Source: Lentisphaerota bacterium (GTDB lineage: Bacteria > Verrucomicrobiota > Kiritimatiellia > RFP12 > JAAYLN01). Taken from it: DNA of 5,767 nucleotides. A program made the translations under genes and the position numbers. The notes beneath the pieces are model-generated. The model did not search any database, was not told where the DNA came from, and saw only the letters and a list, made by a program, of their open reading frames with translations. The stretch lies in assembly GCA_012514915.1 (NCBI GenBank), contig JAAYZJ010000572.1, forward strand, positions 1 through 5,767, read 5' to 3'. Shown here piece by piece: positions 1-5,311 of this stretch (position 1 is the first letter of the stretch; the number at the start of each line of letters is the position of its first letter).

Positions 1-14
1 CCAGTAGAGTAGGA

Positions 15-650
15 TTACGGGGCATCGGGGACGTTGCCCATGCGTCGCAGGACGGGATCGAGTGCGTGTTCGGGGAGGAAGGGCTGGAAGACATGGGGGC
101 TGCCGGAGGGAACCTGCCGCGTGATCGCGGCGCAGTCGTCGTCCGTCAGCAGCGACGCGACACGCGTGGTGCGGAACTGGTGCGGCAGGCCGCTGGCCGC
201 AATGAGGGCGACGCTCCGCTGGAGCGCGCCGACGTCGCACGGCGCGCCCGTCAGCACGGGGTACCGGGCCCAGGGGGCCTTGATGTCCATCGCGACGAAG
301 TCGAGCAGGTGCGCGCCGAGGAGGGACTCGAGAACCCCGGGACGCGACCCGTTGGTGTCGAGCTTGACCAGCAGCCGCCTGGCGCGCAGCGCGCGGATGA
401 AGCGCGGCAGTTCCGGCTGAAGGGTCGGCTCGCCGCCGGTGACGACCACGCCCTGCAGGCGCGGGGAGAGATCCGCCAGCCGCTCCAGCACGGCGGCCTC
501 CGCCAGGTCGTCCGTCCCCTCCCCCGCGAGGAGATGCCCGTTGTGGCAGAAGGGGCAGCGGAAGTTGCAGCCGCGCGTGAAGACGACCGCCGCCACGCGC
601 CCCGGGAAGTCGCACAGGCTCAGCGGCAGGAATCCGCCGATGCGGAACAT
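15..650 (-). CDS. nrdG: Anaerobic ribonucleotide reductase activating protein (radical SAM, NrdG2 type)
   Basis: This 211-residue cytoplasmic radical-SAM enzyme would use S-adenosylmethionine and a [4Fe-4S] cluster to create the glycyl radical on NrdD. The cluster ligands are visible as CxxxCxxC: Cys28, Cys32 and Cys35 (CNFRCPFCHN). Other radical-SAM landmarks are TGGEPT at 71-76 (SAM binding), LDTNG at 97-101 and MDIKAP at 121-126. The N-terminus (IGGFLPLSLCDFPG) and the length match the NrdG2-like branch of activases (about 190-230 aa) rather than the E. coli NrdG branch. The ATG lies 3 bp after the nrdD stop codon. Only a weak Shine-Dalgarno-like AAGGG is present, inside the end of nrdD, so translational coupling to nrdD is likely (inference). 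The TAA stop is at 15-17. Related glycyl-radical activases share the fold, but the neighbouring nrdD makes this assignment firm. Confidence 0.95.
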   Translation of the reverse strand: MFRIGGFLPLSLCDFPGRVAAVVFTRGCNFRCPFCHNGHLLAGEGTDDLAEAAVLERLADLSPRLQGVVVTGGEPTLQPELPRFIRALRARRLLVKLDTNGSRPGVLESLLGAHLLDFVAMDIKAPWARYPVLTGAPCDVGALQRSVALIAASGLPHQFRTTRVASLLTDDDCAAITRQVPSGSPHVFQPFLPEHALDPVLRRMGNVPDAP

Positions 651-653
651 CGC

Positions 654-2804
654 CTAGGCCCTTGCGGCGGCGCAGGCCGCGCCCGCGGCATCGGCCACCC
701 GGAACGTGCTGCGCTCGCGGAATTCCTCCTGCTTGCCCTCGTTCCACTGGTTGACGGGCCGCAGGTAGCCGACGACGCGCGAATAGATTTCGGTCTCGTG
801 CCCGCAGTCCGGGCAGGCGGGCTGCCGCCCGCGCAGGTAGCCGTGGTCGGGGCAGATGCTGAACGTCGGGGTGAGCGTGAAGTAGGGGAGACGGTAATTC
901 CCGCAGACCGCGCGCACGAACTGCTTGACGGCTTGCGGATCGCTGACTGCCTCGCCAAGGAAGATGTGCTGCACGGTGCCGCCGGTATAGCGGGTTTGCA
1001 GGGGATCCTGCAGGTCGAGCACCTGGAAGATGTCGCTGCTGTATCCGACGGGGAGCTGGGTCGAGTTGCTGTAGAAGGGCGTCTCGGCCGTGCCGGCGGT
1101 GATCAGTTCGGGATAGAGGCGGCGGTCGAGCTTGGCCAGGCGGAACGAAGTCCCCTCCGCCGGCGTCGCCTCGAGGTTGTAGAGGTTGCCGGTCTCGTCC
1201 TGAAACTCGGACAGCCGGGCGCGCATGTGGTCGAGCACGCGTGCCGCCAGCGCCTGGCCCTCGGGCGTGCCGATGTCCTTGCCCAGGAAATTGAGGCAGG
1301 CCTCGTTCATGCCGGTCAGGCCGATCGTCGAGAAGTGGTTCTTCCAGAAGCACGCGTGGCGCTGGTGGACGTCGCGCAGGTAGAAGCGGGTGTAGGGATA
1401 GAGGTTGCGGCCGGTGAACTGCTCGAGCACCTTACGCTTGGTCTCGAGGCTGCTGCGCGCCAGCAGCATGAGCGAGTCGACGCGTGCGATGAAATCGTCG
1501 GCGTCCTTGGCCAGATAGCCTACGCGCGGCAGGTTGAGCGTGACGACGCCGATCGAGCCGGTCTGGGGGTTGGCGCCGAAGAGGCCGCCGCCGCGCTTGA
1601 TCAGCTCGCGCTTGTCGAGCCGCAGTCGGCAGCACATCGAGCGGGCGTCGTCGGCGCTCATGTCGGAGTTGACGAAATTGGCGAAGTAGGGGATGCCGTA
1701 CTTGGCGGTGACCTCCCAGAGGCGCTCGAGGCCGGGGGCGTCCCAGTCGAACTCGGGGGTGATGTTGTAGGTCGGGATCGGGAAGGTGAAGACGCGCCCC
1801 TTGGCATCGCCCTCGCTCATGACCTCGAGGAAGGCGGTGTTGAGCAGGCTCATCTCGGCCTGGTAGTCGCCGTAGACGGAACCGGGCTGCGGCCGGCCGC
1901 CGATCACGACGGGCTGGTTCGCGAGCGAGGCGGGCGGGACGAGATCCATCGTCAGGTTGGTGAAGGGCGTCTGGAAGCCGACGCGCGTCGCGACGTTGAG
2001 GTTGAAGACGAACTCCTGCAGGGCCTGGCGCACCTCGTCGGGGCCCAGGCCGTCGTGCCGGATGAACGGGGCCAGCAGCGTGTCGAAATTGGAAAAGGCC
2101 TGTGCGCCGGCGGCCTCCCCCTGCAGTGTGTAGAAGAAATTGACGATCTGCCCGAGGGCCGAGCGGAAATGCCGGGCGGGACGGCTCTCCGCCTTGCCCG
2201 AGGCGCCGCGGAACCCGGTCAGGAGCAGATCCTGCAGATCCCAACCGACGCAGTAGACGCTCAACTGCCCCAGGTCGTGCAGGTGCAGGGCGCCGTTGTC
2301 GTGGGCCTCGCGGATTTCCGCGGGATAGATCTTGTTGAGCCAGTAGATCTTGCTGACCTCGCTGGAGATGTGGTTGTTCAACCCCTGCAGCGAGTAGTCC
2401 ATGTTGCTGTTCTCCTTGACGCGCCAGTCGAGCTTGTCGAGGTAGGCGTCGATCAGGTCGAGGTCGGCGCGGCTGACCATCTCGCGCAGGCGGGCGTGCT
2501 GGTCGCGGTAGATGATGTAGGCCTTGGCGGTGCGCCGGTAGGGCGACGTGATCAGCGTCTCCTCGACGACGTCCTGGACGAACTCGACCGTCAGCGGCTG
2601 ATCGCCGTCGCGCAAGGCCTGCAGGGTGCTGACCACCCGCAGGGTCAGCAGGCGGGCCTCGACGGCGCCGAATTCGCCCGTCGCCTCGCCCGCGCGCTGG
2701 ATGGCCGCAGCGATCTTGCCCGACGTGAAGGCCTCCTCGCGCCCATCGCGTTTGCGGATCGTGAAAGGTTGCGGGATGAGCGCGTCAATGGCGGGAGTGG
2801 ACAT
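654..2804 (-). CDS. nrdD: Anaerobic (class III) ribonucleoside-triphosphate reductase, catalytic subunit
   Basis: This 716-residue glycyl-radical enzyme reduces ribonucleoside triphosphates to dNTPs in the absence of oxygen. An ATP-cone allosteric domain spans about residues 12-108 (FTIRKRDGREEAF to AYIIYRDQHARL). The catalytic barrel follows, with Cys185 (VYCVGW) and the adjacent pair Cys391-Cys392 (RSMCCRLRLD). One of that pair is probably the thiyl-radical cysteine, by analogy with the finger-loop cysteine of other class III enzymes. The C-terminal zinc site reads CPDH...CPDC (Cys651, His654, Cys664, Cys667), and the glycyl-radical loop SRVVGYLRP places the radical at Gly679. The sequence resembles the Thermotoga-like group more than E. 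coli NrdD. The tail after the WNEGKQEEF motif ends in about 14 Ala-rich residues. The start ATG has GAGG 5 nt upstream (2810-2813). It leads the nrdD-nrdG unit; a candidate promoter lies at 2897-2925. It appears intact. Confidence 0.97.
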   Translation of the reverse strand: MSTPAIDALIPQPFTIRKRDGREEAFTSGKIAAAIQRAGEATGEFGAVEARLLTLRVVSTLQALRDGDQPLTVEFVQDVVEETLITSPYRRTAKAYIIYRDQHARLREMVSRADLDLIDAYLDKLDWRVKENSNMDYSLQGLNNHISSEVSKIYWLNKIYPAEIREAHDNGALHLHDLGQLSVYCVGWDLQDLLLTGFRGASGKAESRPARHFRSALGQIVNFFYTLQGEAAGAQAFSNFDTLLAPFIRHDGLGPDEVRQALQEFVFNLNVATRVGFQTPFTNLTMDLVPPASLANQPVVIGGRPQPGSVYGDYQAEMSLLNTAFLEVMSEGDAKGRVFTFPIPTYNITPEFDWDAPGLERLWEVTAKYGIPYFANFVNSDMSADDARSMCCRLRLDKRELIKRGGGLFGANPQTGSIGVVTLNLPRVGYLAKDADDFIARVDSLMLLARSSLETKRKVLEQFTGRNLYPYTRFYLRDVHQRHACFWKNHFSTIGLTGMNEACLNFLGKDIGTPEGQALAARVLDHMRARLSEFQDETGNLYNLEATPAEGTSFRLAKLDRRLYPELITAGTAETPFYSNSTQLPVGYSSDIFQVLDLQDPLQTRYTGGTVQHIFLGEAVSDPQAVKQFVRAVCGNYRLPYFTLTPTFSICPDHGYLRGRQPACPDCGHETEIYSRVVGYLRPVNQWNEGKQEEFRERSTFRVADAAGAACAAARA

Positions 2805-2822
2805 GTTGACCTCGTGCGTGAG

Positions 2823-2840
2823 AAATCGGGTTCAAATCGG
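2823..2840. repeat. Tandem direct repeat AAATCGG with 11-bp period in the nrdD leader
   Basis: Two exact copies of AAATCGG lie at 2823-2829 and 2834-2840, separated by GTTC, so they repeat every 11 bp, about one helical turn. They fall in the predicted 5' untranslated region of nrdD, just upstream of its ribosome binding site. They could be a site for a protein that binds direct repeats, or chance. No family was recognised. Confidence 0.3.
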
Positions 2841-2894
2841 AGTCGCCAGCCGGTTGCGCCACAGCGGACGAGCCCGGCATGGGGCGTTGAAGAA

Positions 2895-2929
2895 CCACTA
2901 TAGGTGGACAGCCCCGGGGATGCAACCCC
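2895..2929. promoter_or_regulatory. Two dyads overlapping the nrdD promoter (candidate operators)
   Basis: The first dyad is CCAC-TATAG-GTGG at 2895-2907 and covers the candidate -10 box of nrdD. The second is GGGGATGCAACCCC at 2916-2929, a 14-bp palindrome with one mismatched pair, which covers the candidate nrdD -35 box. Its left arm also forms CCCCGGGG (2912-2919). The centres are about 21.5 bp apart, near two helical turns, so a protein could bind both from one face. NrdR, the usual nrd repressor, binds 16-bp boxes with a longer AT-rich centre. The right part of the first dyad (TATAGTGG, minus strand) resembles half of such a box, but the other half does not fit. The regulator is therefore not identified. 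Confidence 0.35.
2897..2925 (-). promoter_or_regulatory. Candidate sigma70-type promoter of nrdDG
   Basis: On the minus strand, TTGCAT (2920-2925; 3 of 6 consensus bases, including TTG) and TATAGT (2897-2902; 5 of 6) are separated by 17 bp. Transcription would begin near 2890, giving a leader of about 85 nt before the nrdD ATG at 2804. This is a pattern match only. The good -10 box and optimal spacing in an otherwise GC-rich region favour it. Confidence 0.5.
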
Positions 2930-2942
2930 AAAATGTTGTGCT

Positions 2943-2971
2943 TTGACATTCGCAGGCAAATATGAAACAAT
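2943..2971 (+). promoter_or_regulatory. Candidate sigma70-type promoter of the kinase-nagB-aldolase operon
   Basis: A perfect -35 box TTGACA lies at 2943-2948, followed after 17 bp by AACAAT at 2966-2971 (4 of 6 matches to TATAAT). Transcription would begin near 2978, about 30 nt before the kinase ATG. The stretch from about 2930 to 3008 is visibly richer in A+T than the flanking genes, as expected for a promoter. The -35 box is 17 bp from that of the divergent nrdD promoter, so the two polymerases may compete or share regulation. Confidence 0.6.
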
Positions 2972-2978
2972 GACCAGT

Positions 2979-2991
2979 ATTAGCAGCTATT
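2979..2991. promoter_or_regulatory. Dyad at the predicted transcription start of the kinase operon (candidate operator)
   Basis: TAGC-A-GCTA (2981-2989) is a perfect 9-bp dyad, extending to 13 bp at 2979-2991 with one mismatched pair. It sits at or just after the predicted transcription start, between the -10 box and the ribosome binding site. That is a typical place for a repressor to block initiation. No regulator gene is in the window and the site does not match the NagR/DasR-type sequence I know, so its binder is unknown. Confidence 0.3.
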
Positions 2992-3008
2992 TTCCAGCAG
3001 GAGTAATC

Positions 3009-4439
3009 ATGGATCCCTTGATCGCCCAACTCGAACAAGCCGCCATTCCGAAGCATGCGGCCCCCTACGACCCCGGATTCCGCCCGGCGGCGCTCTGGGC
3101 GCGCGCCTACCGCCGGCTCGCCGCCGCCGACCCGAAGCGGCAGACCGTCCGCCTCGCTCTGGGGCGCCTCGACGGCATCGTGTTCCACTATGCGCTCGAC
3201 ATCCTGCCGTGGAGCGAGGCGACGGCGGCGGCGAGCTACCGACTGATCGAGCGCACGCTCAAGTATCTGCTCTGGCAGAAGGGCGGCTGCAAGGTCTGGG
3301 TAGCCGGCTGTCCCGAGGCGGCCGCCCGCCTGGCGCAGGACTACCGCGCCGGCGGCGCCCGCGCCTTCGATGCCGAGGTCATGGGCGAGACGATTTTCGG
3401 CGCGCCGTTCAGCGTGACGGCCTGCGACGCGTCGGACCTGCCGGCCGCCCGCGAGCCCCAGTTCCGCATGGGCGGCTGCTGGAAGGGCTGCCGCATCGGC
3501 TTCGACCTGGGCGGCAGCGACCGCAAGTGCGCCGCCGTCATCGACGGCGAAGTCGTCCACACCGAGGAGATCCCCTGGTCGCCGGTGACGCAGGCGGACT
3601 GGACCTACCACCGCGACGGGATCGAGGACTCGCTGAAGCGCGCCGCCGCCCACCTGCCCCGCGTCGACGCGATCGGCGGCAGCTCGGCCGGCGTCTTCGT
3701 CAACAACGAGGCGCGCATAGCCTCGCTCTTCCGCGCCATCCCGCGCCCCGATTTCGATGCGCATGTCCGCAGCCTCTTCCGCGACATCGAGAAGGCCTGG
3801 AACGTGCCGCTGGTACTGATGAACGACGGCGAAGTCACCGCCCTCGCCGGCTCGCTGTCGCTCAACGACCGTCCGGTCCTGGGCATGGCCTTCGGCACGA
3901 GCCTCGCCGGCGGCTACTGCGGCGGGGACGGCGGCCTGACCCCCTGGCTCAACGAGCTGGCGTTCGTGCCGATCGACTTCCGCAGCGCGGGCGCCCCGCA
4001 GGACGACTGGTCCCGCGACTTCGGCGTCGGCGCGCAGTACCTGTCGCAGCAGGCGGTCGGCCGGCTGGCCGTGGCGGCGGGCGCGCCTTTCGCCCCGGAC
4101 TGCACCGGGCTTCCCGAGCGGCTGGCCGAGATGCAGCGGCGCCTCGCCGCCGGCGACACCCTCGCCCGCGACATCTTCACTGCCGTCGGCCGCTTCCTCG
4201 GCTATGCCGTCGCGCACGCCGACAGCTTCTACACGCTCAAGCGCTTTCTCGCGCTGGGGCGCGTCACCTCCGGCGACGCGGGGGACATCATCATCCGCGA
4301 GAGCACCCAGGTGCTGCGCGACGAGTTCCCCGACATCGCCGAAAAGGTCACGATCGAGATGCCCGACGAGAAATCCAAGCGCCACGGACAGGCGGTCGTC
4401 GCCGCCAGCCTGCCGCCGGACGAATTGATCAAGGCCTAG
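3009..4439 (+). CDS. ROK-like sugar kinase of the ASKHA fold, long form
   Basis: This 476-residue protein is a probable cytoplasmic ATP-dependent sugar kinase. The ATG at 3009 is chosen because AGGAG (2999-3003) lies 5 nt upstream. The reading frame is open further up to 2904, but that stretch contains the promoter. The ASKHA phosphate-1 motif is IGFDLGGSDRK at 163-173. IGGSSAGVFVNN at 222-233 fits the phosphate-2 region, NDGE at 272-275 would carry the catalytic Asp273, and AFGTSLAGGY at 294-303 fits the second ATP-binding loop. Canonical ROK kinases are about 300 aa and carry a cysteine-rich zinc motif. Here that motif is not seen, phosphate-1 has Ser where Thr is usual, and about 160 residues of unrecognised sequence precede it. 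The adjacent nagB suggests an amino sugar as substrate (inference). A BadF/BcrA-like ATPase or a sugar-sensing non-kinase are alternatives. Confidence 0.75.
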   Translation: MDPLIAQLEQAAIPKHAAPYDPGFRPAALWARAYRRLAAADPKRQTVRLALGRLDGIVFHYALDILPWSEATAAASYRLIERTLKYLLWQKGGCKVWVAGCPEAAARLAQDYRAGGARAFDAEVMGETIFGAPFSVTACDASDLPAAREPQFRMGGCWKGCRIGFDLGGSDRKCAAVIDGEVVHTEEIPWSPVTQADWTYHRDGIEDSLKRAAAHLPRVDAIGGSSAGVFVNNEARIASLFRAIPRPDFDAHVRSLFRDIEKAWNVPLVLMNDGEVTALAGSLSLNDRPVLGMAFGTSLAGGYCGGDGGLTPWLNELAFVPIDFRSAGAPQDDWSRDFGVGAQYLSQQAVGRLAVAAGAPFAPDCTGLPERLAEMQRRLAAGDTLARDIFTAVGRFLGYAVAHADSFYTLKRFLALGRVTSGDAGDIIIRESTQVLRDEFPDIAEKVTIEMPDEKSKRHGQAVVAASLPPDELIKA

Positions 4440-4450
4440 CCGCCCGTGCC

Positions 4451-4486
4451 ACCGCCCCGGAACCGCTTGCGGCCGGGGCGGTTCCG
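4451..4486 (+). promoter_or_regulatory. GC-rich intercistronic stem-loop with two alternative folds
   Basis: In the 77-bp gap before nagB, ACCGCCCCGG (4451-4460) pairs perfectly with CCGGGGCGGT (4473-4482). The loop can form three further pairs capped by CUUG closed by G-C, a known stable tetraloop type. A competing stem pairs CGGAACCGC (4458-4466) with GCGGTTCCG (4478-4486). The two share bases, so only one can form. The following sequence (TGTTTCCCCTT) is a poor U-tract, so a full intrinsic terminator is unlikely. Partial termination, RNA processing or stabilisation of the flanking messages is more plausible. The nagB ribosome binding site starts 18 nt beyond the second stem and is left free. 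Confidence 0.6.
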
Positions 4487-4516
4487 TGTTTCCCCTTCAC
4501 CCGAAAGGACAATGCA

Positions 4517-5311
4517 ATGGAAATCATGATTCTTCCCGACGCCCAGCGGGCGTCGGAGCTGTGCGCCGCCGTGATTGACCGCGCCATCCGCGCCAAGCCG
4601 GGTTTCGTGCTCGGCCTCGCCACCGGCAGCACCCCCGTGCCGATGTACCGCGAACTCATCCGCCGCCACCGCGAGGAGGGACTCGACTTCAGCAGGGTCC
4701 GCAGCTTCAATCTGGACGAATACCTCGGTCTGGCGCCCGACCATCCCGCCTCCTACCGGCGCTTCATGAACGAGCAACTGTTCGACCACATCAACATCGA
4801 CCCGGCCAACACCCGCGTGCCCGACGGCCTGGCCGCCGACATCGACGCCGCCTGCGCGCAGTACGAGGCCGACATCCGCGCGGCGGGCGGGGTCGATGTC
4901 CAGGTTCTCGGCATCGGCTCCGACGGCCATATCGGCTTCAACGAGCCGGCCTCCTCGTTCGCCTCGCGGACGCGGTCGCTGACCCTGACCCGGCAGACGC
5001 GCCAGGACAACGCCCGGTTCTTCGCGAGCCTCGACGACGTGCCGCACGGCTGCGTGACGATGGGCATCGGGACGATCCTCGAGAGCCGCACCGCCGTCAT
5101 GCTGGCGTTCGGCGCGGGCAAGGCCGACGCGATCGCCGGCGCGATCGAGGGGCCGCTCTGTGCGATGAACCCCGCCTCGGCCCTGCAACTGCATCCCGAC
5201 GCCCGCATCTTCCTCGACGAAGCGGCGGCGTCCAAGCTCAAGCTGAAGGACTACTACAACGAAGTCTTCGCCCGCAGTCCCTACTGGCAGAGCTTCAAGG
5301 AAGTCAAATGA
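4517..5311 (+). CDS. nagB: Glucosamine-6-phosphate deaminase
   Basis: This 264-residue enzyme would convert glucosamine-6-phosphate to fructose-6-phosphate and ammonia, feeding amino sugars into glycolysis. Its length matches the family (E. coli 266 aa). Residues aligning with the E. coli active site are present: Asp67 in NLDEYLGL (E. coli Asp72), and Asp136, His138 and Glu143 in GIGSDGHIGFNEP (Asp141, His143, Glu148). The phosphate loop is ATGSTP at 35-40, Arg167 matches Arg172, and Lys202 matches Lys208. In the allosteric segment SRTRSLTLT, Arg153 is kept but E. coli Lys160 is replaced by Leu155, so activation by N-acetylglucosamine-6-phosphate may be lost (inference). The second half also reads like the shorter, non-allosteric Bacillus type. 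AAAGGA (4504-4509) lies 7 nt before the ATG. The kinase is upstream, and the stop overlaps the next gene by 4 bp. Confidence 0.96.
   Translation: MEIMILPDAQRASELCAAVIDRAIRAKPGFVLGLATGSTPVPMYRELIRRHREEGLDFSRVRSFNLDEYLGLAPDHPASYRRFMNEQLFDHINIDPANTRVPDGLAADIDAACAQYEADIRAAGGVDVQVLGIGSDGHIGFNEPASSFASRTRSLTLTRQTRQDNARFFASLDDVPHGCVTMGIGTILESRTAVMLAFGAGKADAIAGAIEGPLCAMNPASALQLHPDARIFLDEAAASKLKLKDYYNEVFARSPYWQSFKEVK

Noticed and set aside
1..14. Possible terminator or next gene after nrdG
   Set aside because: Only 14 bases lie beyond the nrdG stop, too few to judge.
66..2903. A 945-codon open frame on the plus strand, antisense to nrdG and nrdD
   Set aside because: It runs opposite to two intact, strongly recognised genes and its product (Val-, Gly-, Glu- and Arg-rich, no motifs) is typical of stop-poor antisense frames in GC-rich DNA. 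It has no promoter or clear ribosome binding site.
2895..2907. NrdR box upstream of nrdD
   Set aside because: Only one half resembles the NrdR consensus; the dyad centre is 5 bp rather than the longer AT-rich centre, and there is no second tandem box at the expected spacing.
2904..3008. An earlier in-frame ATG for the kinase at 2904
   Set aside because: It would place the promoter-like TTGACA box inside the gene, has no good ribosome binding site, and adds 35 residues without resemblance to anything. ATG 3009 has AGGAG at ideal spacing.
2898..4385. A 495-codon open frame on the minus strand, antisense to the kinase gene
   Set aside because: Low-complexity Ala/Gly/Arg/Val product with no recognisable domain. 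The opposite strand has a proper start, ribosome binding site and kinase motifs.
4451..4497. Rho-independent terminator ending the kinase transcript
   Set aside because: The stem is strong but the following TGTTTCCCCTT is a poor U-tract, and nagB has no separate promoter that I can see. It is kept as an intercistronic regulatory hairpin instead.
3209..4516. Open extension of the nagB frame far upstream through the kinase gene
   Set aside because: The Arg/Pro-rich translation is the +2 shadow of the kinase. NagB family length and the AAAGGA site support the ATG at 4517.
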